Below are positions 1 to 8,662 of a stretch of 64,000 bases of DNA, in pieces. This DNA comes from Loktanella gaetbuli (GTDB lineage: Bacteria; Pseudomonadota; Alphaproteobacteria; Rhodobacterales; Rhodobacteraceae), in the NCBI RefSeq assembly GCF_020531945.1, contig NZ_JAJATZ010000005.1, forward strand, positions 62,001 through 126,000. The letters are read 5' to 3'. Below the pieces are notes generated by a model. The model ran no database searches, was not told the origin of the DNA, and was given only the letters and a program-made list of their open reading frames with translations. Made by a program: the position numbers and the translations under genes. How positions within the stretch are numbered: position 1 is the first letter of the stretch; each line of letters opens with the position of its first letter.

Positions 1-1
1 G

Positions 2-604
2 CTACCACATCTTGGCCTCGGCCGCTGCGGCATAGCCCGCATCATAGGCGGCACCGTCGAAATCCGGCTCGACTTCTTGCAGCAGGTCCCCCGCCTTGGG
101 CAGGGCTGCGCTGTGATCCTCACCCGACCACAATGCGGACCGCATGATCGCCTTGGCGCATTGGAAATATACCTCGGTCACGCTGATGACGACGACGCTG
201 CGGGGGTGTTTGCCGCGCTGTTCGAATTGCTGCGTCACATCCGCATCGACCGTCACGATGGCATGGCCGTTCACGCGCACGACATTGTTGCTGCCGGGCA
301 CCATGAACATCAGGCTGACGCGGGGGTCACGCACAATGTTGCGCAGCGTGTCGATGCGGTTGTTACCCATCCAGTCAGGCATCAACAGCCTGCGATCATC
401 CGCGATGCGCACCACTGGCCCGACATCGCCGCGAGGCGATCCGTCCGTGCCTTCTGGCCCGACGGTGGACACCACGACGAAGCGGGCCGCGTTGATCCAC
501 GTCCGGTAGGCCGGGGTCAGACGGTCGCGCACCTTGGTCAGGGACCGAGGCACGGCAGGGCCATAGATCGCGGCCAGTTCGTCGACGGATGATACGGGGG
601 TCAT
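2..604 (-). CDS. Pyridoxamine 5'-phosphate oxidase-family flavin-binding protein
   Basis: 200-residue protein with the split-barrel fold pattern of the PNPOx / MSMEG_1061-type family. Seen: a central stretch with VVVSTVGPEGTDGSPRGD followed by LLMPDWMGNNRIDTLRNI, typical of FMN- or F420-binding members. These proteins usually act in the cytoplasm as flavin-dependent reductases or oxidases; the substrate here is unknown. The ATG at 604 overlaps the plsC stop by four bases (ATGA), so it is very likely co-translated as the last gene of ftsE-ftsX-plsC. A longer reading frame upstream lies entirely inside plsC and is ignored. The stop codon sits two bases from the window edge, so the gene is complete. 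Confidence 0.85.
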   Translation of the reverse strand: MTPVSSVDELAAIYGPAVPRSLTKVRDRLTPAYRTWINAARFVVVSTVGPEGTDGSPRGDVGPVVRIADDRRLLMPDWMGNNRIDTLRNIVRDPRVSLMFMVPGSNNVVRVNGHAIVTVDADVTQQFEQRGKHPRSVVVISVTEVYFQCAKAIMRSALWSGEDHSAALPKAGDLLQEVEPDFDGAAYDAGYAAAAEAKMW

Positions 605-1374
605 ACGGGGGCTCCGGGTTCGACAGGCGGGATTGTCTTGCGCTGCGGCACGTCCAGTCCTGCCTCGCGCGCCAGCGCATTGGACCGCTCCTCTATCGCG
701 TTTTCCAGCACGACCATGAATTCCCGCAGGGGCAGGCCCGCCGGAATCGGATTGAGGAACTCGAACACCGCCACACCCGGCTTGCGATAAATCCCGCGTT
801 TCGGCCAGAACACGCCAACATTGGTCGCCACCGGCACGCAAGGCTGCTGCAACTGCCCATACAGGGCAGCCGTGCCTTTTTTGTAGGGGGCCACAACGCC
901 CGCCGCGACCCGGGTGCCCTGCGGATAGATGCACAGTTGTCCCGGTTTCTGGTCGCCGGCCTTGACCCGCGCCAGCATGTCCTTGATCGCCTGACCCTTT
1001 TTGCCCCGATCAACGGGGATGCAGCCCGCACGATAGGCATACAGGCCCAGGATCGGTGCCCAAAGCAGCAATCGCTTCATGATGAAACGCGGGCGCGGCA
1101 TGGTCTGGTAGATCGCCATCACGTCCATGAAACTTTGGTGTTTGGCCGCGACCATGCAACCATAGGTCGGCGCCGTGCCCCGAAATTCGAACCGCAGGCC
1201 AATCATCCAACCGGCCAGCCACATCACTGTCCGGGAGTAGGACATGCAGGCGGTGCGCCCGCCCATTGGCGACACCAGCACATAGGGCAGAAAGACGATA
1301 CCGTAGATTGCCATCAGAATGTACATCGTGACGGTGAACAGCAGCGACCGCAGCCATTGGATTGCGTAACTCAT
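601..1374 (-). CDS. plsC: 1-acyl-sn-glycerol-3-phosphate acyltransferase (PlsC family)
   Basis: 257 residues, normal for PlsC/LPLAT enzymes, which acylate lysophosphatidic acid to phosphatidic acid at the inner membrane. An N-terminal hydrophobic segment (about residues 10-35) would anchor it. Motif I appears as KHQSFMD (H-x4-D, catalytic His and Asp); YPQGTR is the block III equivalent of EGTR, and a GCIPVDRG block follows the usual pattern. The start ATG overlaps the ftsX stop by four bases and its own stop overlaps the next start. Placement behind ftsEX couples membrane lipid synthesis with division genes. Several PlsC paralogues are usual in Rhodobacterales, so acyl-chain specificity cannot be told. 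Confidence 0.92.
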   Translation of the reverse strand: MSYAIQWLRSLLFTVTMYILMAIYGIVFLPYVLVSPMGGRTACMSYSRTVMWLAGWMIGLRFEFRGTAPTYGCMVAAKHQSFMDVMAIYQTMPRPRFIMKRLLLWAPILGLYAYRAGCIPVDRGKKGQAIKDMLARVKAGDQKPGQLCIYPQGTRVAAGVVAPYKKGTAALYGQLQQPCVPVATNVGVFWPKRGIYRKPGVAVFEFLNPIPAGLPLREFMVVLENAIEERSNALAREAGLDVPQRKTIPPVEPGAPV

Positions 1375-2273
1375 GCTTGGGTCCTCAGGGTGCGCAACGC
1401 CGCGGCACGGGTTGCCAGAAACGCGACGACCGCCGCAAGGGGCGGGATGAAGAGGGGCAGGAACCAGCCAGCGCCGGAAAATCCGAGACCTGTCAGAAAT
1501 CCACCGTCGTCACCGTTTGGCAGGGCGGCAACCGCCAGCAGTCCCAGGATCGTGCCGACCAGCGCACCCAACCCGGCCCGCAGCGTAAAACGGCGGACGA
1601 ACGCGCGCGCGATATAGGCGTCGCGCGCACCCACCAGCCGCATCACGCGAATGACCTGCGCATTGGCCGACAGCGCCGATTGCGCCGCCAGCGTGATCAT
1701 CGCAGCCACCGCACCGCCGATCAGCAACAAGGCGATCCATCCCAGTGTGCGCAGCCTGTTGGCCGCATCGACAAGCGGCGCGCGCCAGCGCGTATGATCG
1801 TCCAGCACGGCGGCCGGGACCTCGGCCTGTAGCCGCGCGCGCAGTCCGGTCGCGTCATAGCCATCGGCATCCGCCGTCACTTCAATCAGCCGGGGGATGG
1901 GCAGCGTTTCCAGCGGCAGATCGGGGCCGAACCAGGGTTCCAGCAAAACGGCCTGTTCCTCGGGGGTCAGTGCACGGGCCGATGCCACGCCGGGGGTTGT
2001 TTCCAACACCTGCAAGGCCGCCCGCACCTGCGCCTCGCCCTCGCCTGCGGGGGCCGATATGCGCAAGGTCGCCGTACGCGCCAGCTCTGCCGACCAGCGA
2101 TCCGCCAGCCGCCCCGTCGCCACCGACAGCGCCAGCGCAAAGACCGCAAGAAAGGCCATCGCCGCTGCGGTGAAAACCGTCAGCCGCGCCGTGAAACCGG
2201 TGGGGGGGACAGCGCGGTCAGCCTCGCGGTCACCCTGCAGCAGACCCAGGATTTGCGTGACCCGCGGATTCAA
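1371..2273 (-). CDS. ftsX: Cell division protein FtsX (permease-like subunit)
   Basis: 300 residues with the FtsX layout: a transmembrane helix near residues 30-52, a periplasmic domain of about 110 residues, then three transmembrane helices in the FtsX C-terminal permease domain, including the conserved region around VIRVMRLVGARDAYIARAF. With FtsE it forms the division-site complex that controls peptidoglycan hydrolases. The start is read as TTG at 2273, which overlaps the ftsE stop as TTGA; this mirrors the ATGA overlaps downstream and argues for translational coupling. The first in-frame ATG would cut into TM1, so TTG is preferred. Confidence 0.88.
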   Translation of the reverse strand: MNPRVTQILGLLQGDREADRAVPPTGFTARLTVFTAAAMAFLAVFALALSVATGRLADRWSAELARTATLRISAPAGEGEAQVRAALQVLETTPGVASARALTPEEQAVLLEPWFGPDLPLETLPIPRLIEVTADADGYDATGLRARLQAEVPAAVLDDHTRWRAPLVDAANRLRTLGWIALLLIGGAVAAMITLAAQSALSANAQVIRVMRLVGARDAYIARAFVRRFTLRAGLGALVGTILGLLAVAALPNGDDGGFLTGLGFSGAGWFLPLFIPPLAAVVAFLATRAAALRTLRTQA

Positions 2274-2941
2274 AGCGTCACCCCGGTTTCCAGTTGGCCG
2301 CCCCGGATGCGCAGCACGTTGGCCACCACCTGCGATTTGGCAAAACGGATCAGGTTCAGGTCATGGGTCGCGATCAGCACCGTCTTGCCCATCCGGTTCA
2401 GCTCGATCAGCAAGGTCAACAGGCGTTGCGACATGTCCCAGTCGACGTTGCCCGTCGGTTCATCCGCCACGATCACGTCCGGCGAGGTGATGACCGCACG
2501 GGCCAGCGCCGCGCGCTGGCGTTCACCGCCCGACAACTGCGGGGGCGTCTGGGCTGCCTGCCGTGACAGGCCGACCCAGCCCAGCAGATCGCCAAGGTTG
2601 TCCTGCGCCTCCTTGCTGCGGCCGGATACCTGCAACGGCAGCGCCACGTTTTCAGACAACGGCAGATGGTCCAGAAACTGGCAATCCTGATGCACGACCC
2701 CGATGCGGCGGCGCACCAGCGCCACATCATCGCGTGTCAGCCCTGCGGCATCCTTGCCGAACAGCGTCACACGCCCGGATGTCGCCAGCAGATCGCCGTA
2801 GCACAGTTTCAGCAGTGTGGTCTTGCCCGCGCCCGACGGTCCCGTCAGAAACTGGAACGATCCCGGTGCCAGCTGCATTGACAGCCCCGCGAACAGGGAA
2901 TCCCCGCCATAGCTGTAGGCCACATTCTCCAGCTCGATCAC
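2270..2941 (-). CDS. ftsE: Cell division ATP-binding protein FtsE
   Basis: 223 residues, the usual FtsE length. Walker A is GPSGAGKTT, the ABC signature is LSGGERQR, and Walker B is VIVADEPTG followed by the FtsE-typical NVDWDMS. It pairs with FtsX at the cytoplasmic face of the division site. The start is a GTG at 2941 preceded by a strong GGAGGAG eight bases upstream; an open frame continues well upstream but has no better start and would run into the divergent promoter region. First gene of the ftsE-ftsX-plsC-PPOX operon. Confidence 0.93.
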   Translation of the reverse strand: MIELENVAYSYGGDSLFAGLSMQLAPGSFQFLTGPSGAGKTTLLKLCYGDLLATSGRVTLFGKDAAGLTRDDVALVRRRIGVVHQDCQFLDHLPLSENVALPLQVSGRSKEAQDNLGDLLGWVGLSRQAAQTPPQLSGGERQRAALARAVITSPDVIVADEPTGNVDWDMSQRLLTLLIELNRMGKTVLIATHDLNLIRFAKSQVVANVLRIRGGQLETGVTL

Positions 2942-3108
2942 GCGGATTTCTCCTCCAGCAGCGTTGCAAGTGTTTTGCCCAAATTTGCAACAGGTTACAA
3001 TGCAAAGCCTCTGACCCGTGCCGGACGTCTTGGCTTTATCTGTGGGGACGTTAACTATCCCGTGAAACTTCTGTGTCGTAACTTCGGCAAGCCGACGAAG
3101 GACTTGGT
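2942..3108. promoter_or_regulatory. Divergent intergenic region between ftsE and the zinc-ribbon gene
   Basis: This 167-bp region separates two divergently read genes and must hold both promoters. A TACAAT box at 2996-3001 on the plus strand is a candidate -10, but no well-spaced -35 accompanies it. Ribosome-binding sites are clear on both sides: GGAGGAG for ftsE and GAAGGAC for the plus-strand gene. No other strong inverted repeat was seen. Confidence 0.4.
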
Positions 3109-4047
3109 ATGGCGACGATCCGACTGATCTGCCCGAATTGTGGCGCGACCTACGAGGTCGACGCCGACGTGATCCCCGCAGGCGGGCGCGATGTGCAATG
3201 TTCGAACTGCGCACATACCTGGTTCGAATCGACCGATGCCCCCTCTGATGCCGCCGAAAGCATGGGCGCGGTCGAACCACCGCGCGCGCCAGAACCGCGC
3301 GAGGCGGACCCTGATCCGATGGATGATCCATTCGCCGCGGACGACGACGGCAATGCCCCGGATGATGACGCCGACATGCAGGACGACCCCGCTGACGCTG
3401 CAACCGACGACAACAGCGTCGTGGTCGATGATGCACCGGCCGTCCCGCCGCAGGCGCAGGATGTGCCCGCTGCCGCAGCCGCGCCCGCCCAGCGTCGCCC
3501 GCTGGAGGCGTCGATTGCGGAAATCCTGCGCGAAGAGGCCGCCCACGAAGAAGCCGCGCGCAAGGCCGAAGCCGGCGATCCCTTTGCCGGGCAGGCCGAT
3601 ATGGCGCTGCGTGATCCCGAACCGCAGCCCGCCGCAGTCAAACCGCGCCGCCCCCTCCCGCCCGAGGACGAAGGCCGCGAACGTCTGGCCCGGCTCAAGG
3701 GCGAAACGCCAAGCCCGGTATCCAAGTCTGCCATTCGCCGCGAACAATTCCCCGACATCGAGGAAATCAATTCGACCCTGCGGTCAGACGCAGAACGCGA
3801 CCCGCTGGGCCCCATTCCGACCGAACAGGCTGAAAATGATCGCAAGAGCGGGCGTGCCGGTTTCCTGACCGTCATCGGTCTGATCCTGATTGCCGTTGCC
3901 ATCTACACGCTGGCCGACACGATCGCGGCAACGGTGCCCGCGCTGGCCGATCCACTGGCCGCATATGTGGCCGCCGTCGACGCGGGCCGCCTGTGGCTGG
4001 ACAATCAGGTTCAGGCCCTCGTCCGCGCGATGGGTGGCGACATCTGA
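3109..4047 (+). CDS. Zinc-ribbon (MJ0042-type) single-pass membrane protein
   Basis: 312 residues. The N-terminus carries a MJ0042-type zinc ribbon with cysteine pairs C8-x2-C11 and C31-x2-C34. A very acidic, Pro/Ala-rich, probably disordered stretch of about 90 residues follows (many D, E and P), then a charged helical segment, and a single transmembrane helix near residues 250-275 (FLTVIGLILIAVAIYTLAD). A short tail follows, so the ribbon probably faces the cytoplasm. Such proteins are common next to ftsE in Rhodobacterales but their role is not established. Start ATG with GAAGGAC upstream. Confidence 0.85.
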   Translation: MATIRLICPNCGATYEVDADVIPAGGRDVQCSNCAHTWFESTDAPSDAAESMGAVEPPRAPEPREADPDPMDDPFAADDDGNAPDDDADMQDDPADAATDDNSVVVDDAPAVPPQAQDVPAAAAAPAQRRPLEASIAEILREEAAHEEAARKAEAGDPFAGQADMALRDPEPQPAAVKPRRPLPPEDEGRERLARLKGETPSPVSKSAIRREQFPDIEEINSTLRSDAERDPLGPIPTEQAENDRKSGRAGFLTVIGLILIAVAIYTLADTIAATVPALADPLAAYVAAVDAGRLWLDNQVQALVRAMGGDI

Positions 4048-4087
4048 TCACACCGGCCCACCGGCCGAAGACCCCCGGTCCGCCGGA

Positions 4088-6760
4088 TCAGAACCGGTCG
4101 AGAAGCCGGTTCAGGTAATCGCGTTCGACCTGAGGTCTGTTCTGTTCGCCTGACCGGCGGCGCAATTCGTCCAGCAATTCCTCGGCGCGGCGGTAGGTGT
4201 CTTCTCCCTGCAACATGTTTTCATCGCTGCCGAACTGACCCGAATTCCCCAGCTGACGGCCCAGCGGATCACGGCGCGAAGGTTGCACCTGACCATTCGT
4301 CTCTCCTTGCGCCTGACCTTGACCGGGTTCTTGCTGTTCGTTCTGCGCCAGCGCCTCGCCCAGCGCCTGCATGCCGCCGCGCAGTGCGTCCAGCGCCTCG
4401 GCCTGCTGGTCGATGGCCCGGCCCAGATCACCGTCGCGCAGGGCCTGTTCGGCCCCGTCCATCGCACCTTCGGCACGGTCCAACTGCTGTGCGGCACGGT
4501 CGCCCGCATCGCCGGGCAGGCCCGGCAACTGACCACGCTGGCGGTTCAATTCGTCGCGCAGCGCCTGCTGCCGTTGTGCAAGGCTCTCGCCGCCCTGACC
4601 ACCCTGGCCTTGCTGGTTCTGCGCCTGACCCTGCCCTTGCTGGTTGCCGGGTTCGTTGCCCTGTCCTTGTTGCTGACCCTGCCCCTGTTGCTGACCTTGG
4701 CCTTGTTGCTGGCCCTGCCCCTGCTGCTGGCCTTCTTGCCCTTGCTGGCCTTGCTGACCCTGCTCTTGCAAATCACGGAACGCGTCGTCGGACAGCTCTT
4801 GCTGTTCGCGCAAGGTATCCGCCAGATCCTGCATCGACTGCTGACCGGGCGTGCGCGGACCATCGCCCTGCCCCTCGCCTTGGGTAATGCGCATGTTTTC
4901 CAGCATCTGGTTCAGCTGTTCCATCAGCGCCTGCGCCTCGGCCATCCGGCCTTCCTGCATCAGCTCTTCGATACGATCCATCATCGCCTGTAGCTGATCC
5001 TGGCTCATTTCCTGTGAATTCTGGGCCATATCAGGCTGGTCCGTGCCGCTTTCGCCCGGTTCCATCTGGTCGGCCAGCATCTGCATGTAATCGCGGGTGG
5101 CCTCGCGCAATTCGTTCATCAGTTCGGCGATTTCCTCGTCAGAGGCACCGTTGCGCATCGCCTCTTCCAGCCGTTCCTGCGCGCGGCGCAGACGCTCGCG
5201 AGCGTCGGCCAGCGTGCCTTCTTCCAGCTGGATCGCAAGTTCCCACAGCGCCGTGGTCAGTTCCAGCTCCTGATCCTCGGTCAGACCCTCGGTGTTGTAA
5301 CTCTCCAGATTGCGGACGATCTGGCGCAGACGCAGGTAGGTGGTCTGATTGGTGAACAGATCCTCGGGCGTATAGCTGATCGCACGCAGCACCTGCGCGA
5401 TGCGCCGCCCGTTGCCATGGCTCCACATCAGGTCGCGGCGCTGTTCGATTACGGCCCGCGCCACCGGCTGGAAAAACCGCCGCCCCGGCAGCGTCATCGG
5501 CACCGTTTCGCTACTGCCGTCCTGTCCTGCGGCATCCGTCACCGTCAGCGTCATGGTGACCGGCAGATTGGCCAGCGGATGTTCCGACAGGTTTTCGATC
5601 AGCACCTCTTCAAAATCAGCGCGATCGCCGCTGAACGGCATCGGCAGGTCAATGACCAGCGGATCAATCGGATCAGGGTCCACCGCCAGCCCGTAACGGC
5701 GGTCCACTGCGTCCAAATCCAGCGCGATGGTCACGAACCCGGTCTCGACACCGTAATCGTCCGTCGCGGCAAAGGGTTGCTGCAGCTCGCCCATCGCGTC
5801 GGAATCGATTTCGCCATTGAACGATACGCTGGGGGCCGCATCCGCCTGTGCGGTCACATCCCAGGCCGCGCCTCGTTCACCGCTGATCGCAAGCCGGCCC
5901 GATTGCGTCACGACAAAGCGTTGTTCGGGGTCAGAGGCGGGCGCGATATCAGTCGTGCGCCCGGACACGGTTTCATCCACCGTCAATGCGCCGACCTCGC
6001 CGTAGAGGCGCAGGGTGATTTCGGATCCCGCCGGAACACGCAACGGGCCCGGCGGAATATCGTTCAGATACAATGTCGGACGCCCGGTATAGGCGGGGGG
6101 CGTGACCCAGCCTTCCCAGACGGGACCGGTGGCAAGGGTCTGTGTGCCGCCTTGTGCGATTTCGGAGACCGACCCGACCCGCAGGACCGACCCGAACATC
6201 AGGGCACAGACGAAAAACAGCAGCGCGATGAACCGCAGACCATAGGGGTCGCGGTCGCTGACCCGCAGGTCCGGTTGTACGGCACGGGCATTTTCAGATG
6301 CGCGGCGCATCCGCGCGACATGGGCCTGCCAGACGGCTTCTGATGCGGCATCGCCGGTGCCGATGGCCTGCGTGTCGCGCACTGCGGCAATGGGTCGCCC
6401 CGGCAGGCTGGCATCCAGACGGGCCACGGCGTCGGATTCGGTCGGCCATGTAAACCGGCGGATACCCCAGACAAGGGCGATGCCAATCCCCAGCACGGCC
6501 AGCACCGACAGCCCCCAGAATGCCTCCAGCGTCAGGCGGTCCTGCCACCCGAACATCAGGGGCGCGAGGATGACGAAACACATGCTCCACAAGGGCCAAA
6601 AGGCCCGCGTCGCCCGTTCGGCGAGCAACCCCAGACGCGTCAGCAAGACGGGTCGTTTCAGATGCGGCAGGTCGTTGTGCGTGCGGCTCAGCTTCCCTCT
6701 CCTCGGACGGGGTGACGGGCTGCTGTCGCTACAGCCACGCAGGAATGGTATCGCGCGCAA
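4088..6760 (-). CDS. TIGR02302-type large membrane protein (DUF4175)
   Basis: About 870-890 residues. Seen: two hydrophobic helices near the N-terminus and a third near residues 170-190, a large, probably periplasmic beta-rich domain, a long charged alpha-helical region, and a C-terminal tract dominated by Q and G (about 60 residues). This order matches the alphaproteobacterial TIGR02302 family, whose function is unknown. The start is uncertain: TTG at 6760 overlaps the end of lysA by 32 bases, while a GAGGAGAGGGA ribosome site sits just before a CTG at 6691; homologues begin close to the latter. The gene follows lysA on the same strand and is probably co-transcribed. Confidence 0.8.
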   Translation of the reverse strand: MRAIPFLRGCSDSSPSPRPRRGKLSRTHNDLPHLKRPVLLTRLGLLAERATRAFWPLWSMCFVILAPLMFGWQDRLTLEAFWGLSVLAVLGIGIALVWGIRRFTWPTESDAVARLDASLPGRPIAAVRDTQAIGTGDAASEAVWQAHVARMRRASENARAVQPDLRVSDRDPYGLRFIALLFFVCALMFGSVLRVGSVSEIAQGGTQTLATGPVWEGWVTPPAYTGRPTLYLNDIPPGPLRVPAGSEITLRLYGEVGALTVDETVSGRTTDIAPASDPEQRFVVTQSGRLAISGERGAAWDVTAQADAAPSVSFNGEIDSDAMGELQQPFAATDDYGVETGFVTIALDLDAVDRRYGLAVDPDPIDPLVIDLPMPFSGDRADFEEVLIENLSEHPLANLPVTMTLTVTDAAGQDGSSETVPMTLPGRRFFQPVARAVIEQRRDLMWSHGNGRRIAQVLRAISYTPEDLFTNQTTYLRLRQIVRNLESYNTEGLTEDQELELTTALWELAIQLEEGTLADARERLRRAQERLEEAMRNGASDEEIAELMNELREATRDYMQMLADQMEPGESGTDQPDMAQNSQEMSQDQLQAMMDRIEELMQEGRMAEAQALMEQLNQMLENMRITQGEGQGDGPRTPGQQSMQDLADTLREQQELSDDAFRDLQEQGQQGQQGQEGQQQGQGQQQGQGQQQGQGQQQGQGNEPGNQQGQGQAQNQQGQGGQGGESLAQRQQALRDELNRQRGQLPGLPGDAGDRAAQQLDRAEGAMDGAEQALRDGDLGRAIDQQAEALDALRGGMQALGEALAQNEQQEPGQGQAQGETNGQVQPSRRDPLGRQLGNSGQFGSDENMLQGEDTYRRAEELLDELRRRSGEQNRPQVERDYLNRLLDRF
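4600..4772 (-). repeat. In-frame Q/G-rich hexapeptide repeat tract
   Basis: Inside the TIGR02302-type gene the coded protein repeats units close to GQGQQQ about five times, flanked by looser Q/G-rich copies (QGQQGQEGQQ, GNQQGQGQAQNQQGQ). The DNA shows a matching 18-bp periodicity with synonymous changes between units, so it is a coding minisatellite that could vary in copy number. The tract is low-complexity and hydrophilic, probably a flexible extracytoplasmic linker. Confidence 0.8.
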
Positions 6761-7994
6761 TCATTTCGTCAAAGGTGGGACGTGCGCGAATAACCGCAAA
6801 TTGATCGCGCTGGACCAGAACCTCGGGGATCATGGGGCGCGAATTGTATTCGCTGCTCATGACTGCGCCATAGGCACCGGCAGACCGGAACGCGACCAGA
6901 TCACCTGGACCAACCTGCGCCATCTGACGTCCCTTGGCAAATGTGTCGCCGCTTTCGCAGATCGGACCAACCACGTCATAGGTAGCGCGATCAGCCGCCA
7001 CCGCAGGTTCGATCACCGGGACAATGTCGTGGTGCGCGTCATACATCGCAGGACGGATCAGATCGTTCATCGCGGCATCGATGATCAGGAACTGACGGTC
7101 GGCCCCCTCCTTGACATAGATGACCTCGCTGACCAGCAGGCCTGCGTTCCCGGAAATGAGGCGGCCTGGCTCGATCTCGATCTCGCAACCCAGATGGCCG
7201 ACGCTGTCCTTGATCAGCTGACCATAGTCACTCGGCAGCGGCGGGTTCGCGTTGCCGGTCGAATAGGGGATGCCCAGACCGCCCCCCAGATCCAGTCTGC
7301 GGATGTCATGACCGTCCGCGCGCAGCACCTCGGTCAGTTCAGCGACCTTGGCATAGGCAGCGCGGAACGGTTCCAGATCGGTCAGTTGGCTGCCGATGTG
7401 GACGTCGATGCCGATCACCTCGATCCCCGACAAAGATGCCGCAAGCGCATAGACCTCGCGCGCACGCGCAATCGGAATACCGAACTTGTTTTCGGATTTG
7501 CCGGTCGCGATCTTGGCGTGCGTCTTGGCGTCCACATCCGGATTCACCCGGATCGTGATCGGTGCGACCTTGCCCATCGCCGTGGCGACCTCGCTCAGCG
7601 TTTCCATCTCGGGCTCGCTCTCGACGTTGAACTGGCGAATGCCGCCGTCCAGCGCGGTGCGCATCTCGGTGCGTGTCTTGCCCACGCCAGAGAACACGAT
7701 GCGGTCGCTGGGAATGCCTGCCGCACGGGCCCGGCGGTATTCTCCTTCGGACACGACATCCATGCCGGCCCCGGCCTCGCCCAGCAGATGGATCACCGCC
7801 TGATTTGACAGCGATTTCATGGCAAAGCAGACGAGGTGGTCCATGCCCGCCAGCGCATCATCGAACAACTGGAAGTGCCGCAGCAACGTGGCGCTGGAAT
7901 AGACGTAGAACGGCGTGCCGACAGCCGCCGCGATATCGCGCAGCGGCACATCCTCGGCAAAGAGTTCGCCATTCTTGTAATTGAAATGATCCAC
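6729..7994 (-). CDS. lysA: Diaminopimelate decarboxylase
   Basis: 421 residues. Decarboxylates meso-diaminopimelate to lysine with pyridoxal phosphate in the cytoplasm. Seen: the PLP lysine in FAMKSLSNQ (K60), the GGGLGIPY phosphate-binding block, an ICESGDTFAKGR block supplying the C-terminal active-site Cys and Glu from the partner subunit, and the HIGSQ motif. A GTG at 7994 (reading MDHFNYKNGE) is chosen because GGGAG lies six bases upstream and homologues start there; GTG 7997 and TTG 8012 are possible but less likely. Upstream lie a DUF2834 gene, an LptM-like lipoprotein and argH on the same strand. Confidence 0.95.
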   Translation of the reverse strand: MDHFNYKNGELFAEDVPLRDIAAAVGTPFYVYSSATLLRHFQLFDDALAGMDHLVCFAMKSLSNQAVIHLLGEAGAGMDVVSEGEYRRARAAGIPSDRIVFSGVGKTRTEMRTALDGGIRQFNVESEPEMETLSEVATAMGKVAPITIRVNPDVDAKTHAKIATGKSENKFGIPIARAREVYALAASLSGIEVIGIDVHIGSQLTDLEPFRAAYAKVAELTEVLRADGHDIRRLDLGGGLGIPYSTGNANPPLPSDYGQLIKDSVGHLGCEIEIEPGRLISGNAGLLVSEVIYVKEGADRQFLIIDAAMNDLIRPAMYDAHHDIVPVIEPAVAADRATYDVVGPICESGDTFAKGRQMAQVGPGDLVAFRSAGAYGAVMSSEYNSRPMIPEVLVQRDQFAVIRARPTFDEMIARDTIPAWL

Positions 7995-8056
7995 CACAGA
8001 CTCCCGCGCCAAACGACGCGGCCCTCATACCACGGCGGACGCGCTGCGCAATGGGA

Positions 8057-8098
8057 CGGCGGGCGGGGCCCCTTTGCGCCGCAGGCGCGAACAGCGCC
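8057..8098. repeat. GC-rich intergenic repeat, copy 1 of 2
   Basis: This 42-bp segment between the DUF2834 gene and lysA starts CGGCGGGCGGGG and ends GAACAGCGCC. It closely matches the segment at 43247-43290, with shared blocks CGGCGGGCGGGG, CCTTT and AACAGCG, and the inverted core (GCGCC/GGCGC here, TTCGC/GCGAA there) differing by compensatory changes. That suggests a conserved hairpin rather than conserved primary sequence. Confidence 0.5.
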
Positions 8099-8106
8099 GG
8101 ACGGCG

Positions 8107-8433
8107 TCAGCGGATCGGTTTGGCGCGCAAGAACAGATAGAGCGGCAAACCGCAGCTGACACCAATGCAGAACGTCGCCGGGATCGCCAGCAGCGCCACC
8201 CAGTTGCGCCGCACAGCGACCTCGGCCAGCACCCAGATCGTCAGGGTCACGGCCGCAATCGTCAGATCCCAGGTCAGGCCCGTCGTGGCATCGTTCACAT
8301 ACCAGGCGTCGATCATCGCCCCCAGCGACCAGCCCTCGGCCCGGAACCAGGACACGAACCAATACATCGGATGCACGGCCCCCCACACGGCGAGTGCGGC
8401 CCAGACCCAGCGCAGCGGTGACATGTCCTTCAT
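8107..8433 (-). CDS. DUF2834 family small membrane protein
   Basis: 108 residues, mostly hydrophobic, with three predicted transmembrane segments (around residues 8-28, 52-70 and 80-102). The pattern MYWFVSWF ... NDATTGLTWDLTI ... LPLYLFLR fits the DUF2834 family, inner-membrane proteins of unknown role. The start is the ATG at 8433 (MKDMSPLRW). It lies between a small lipoprotein gene and lysA on the same strand with only 13 bases to the upstream gene, so it is probably part of the argH-lysA transcription unit. Confidence 0.75.
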   Translation of the reverse strand: MKDMSPLRWVWAALAVWGAVHPMYWFVSWFRAEGWSLGAMIDAWYVNDATTGLTWDLTIAAVTLTIWVLAEVAVRRNWVALLAIPATFCIGVSCGLPLYLFLRAKPIR

Positions 8434-8446
8434 GATGCAGACCCTC

Positions 8447-8662
8447 CTAGTGTGACAAGGTGGCGGGGATCCCCGCTGCCCCCAAACGTAGACCGCCCGG
8501 CCCCAAGGTCACGCGCCCCACGCCGTCCGCCAGCACCACCGGCGGTGCTGCGACCACAGGCCCGTCGCCTGCGGTCTGCGCCGCCTGCGGCGCGACCGGG
8601 TCGCCCTGCACACCGCAGCCCATCAGCGCCAGCGCCGCAATCAGCCCAAATGCTTTTGCCAT
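8447..8662 (-). CDS. Small lipoprotein between argH and lysA, LptM/LppL-like
   Basis: 71 residues. A short signal peptide ends in a lipobox (LMGC), placing the mature lipid-anchored Cys at about residue 16. The mature start CGVQGDPVAP resembles the C-G-x-K-G-P motif of the LptM/YifL/LppL family (small outer-membrane lipoproteins; LptM assists LptD maturation in E. coli). Homologues of that family commonly sit just upstream of lysA or dapF, as here. The start lies inside argH (22-base overlap), indicating coupling. The rest is Gly/Pro/Val-rich and probably disordered. The LptM link is inference from motif and position. Confidence 0.65.
   Translation of the reverse strand: MAKAFGLIAALALMGCGVQGDPVAPQAAQTAGDGPVVAAPPVVLADGVGRVTLGPGGLRLGAAGIPATLSH

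Noticed and set aside
4283..4993. Leucine-rich hydrophobic plus-strand frame that looks like a membrane protein
   Set aside because: It is the reverse complement of the Q/G-rich tract (CAG and CAA codons read as CTG and TTG), so the hydrophobicity is an artefact.
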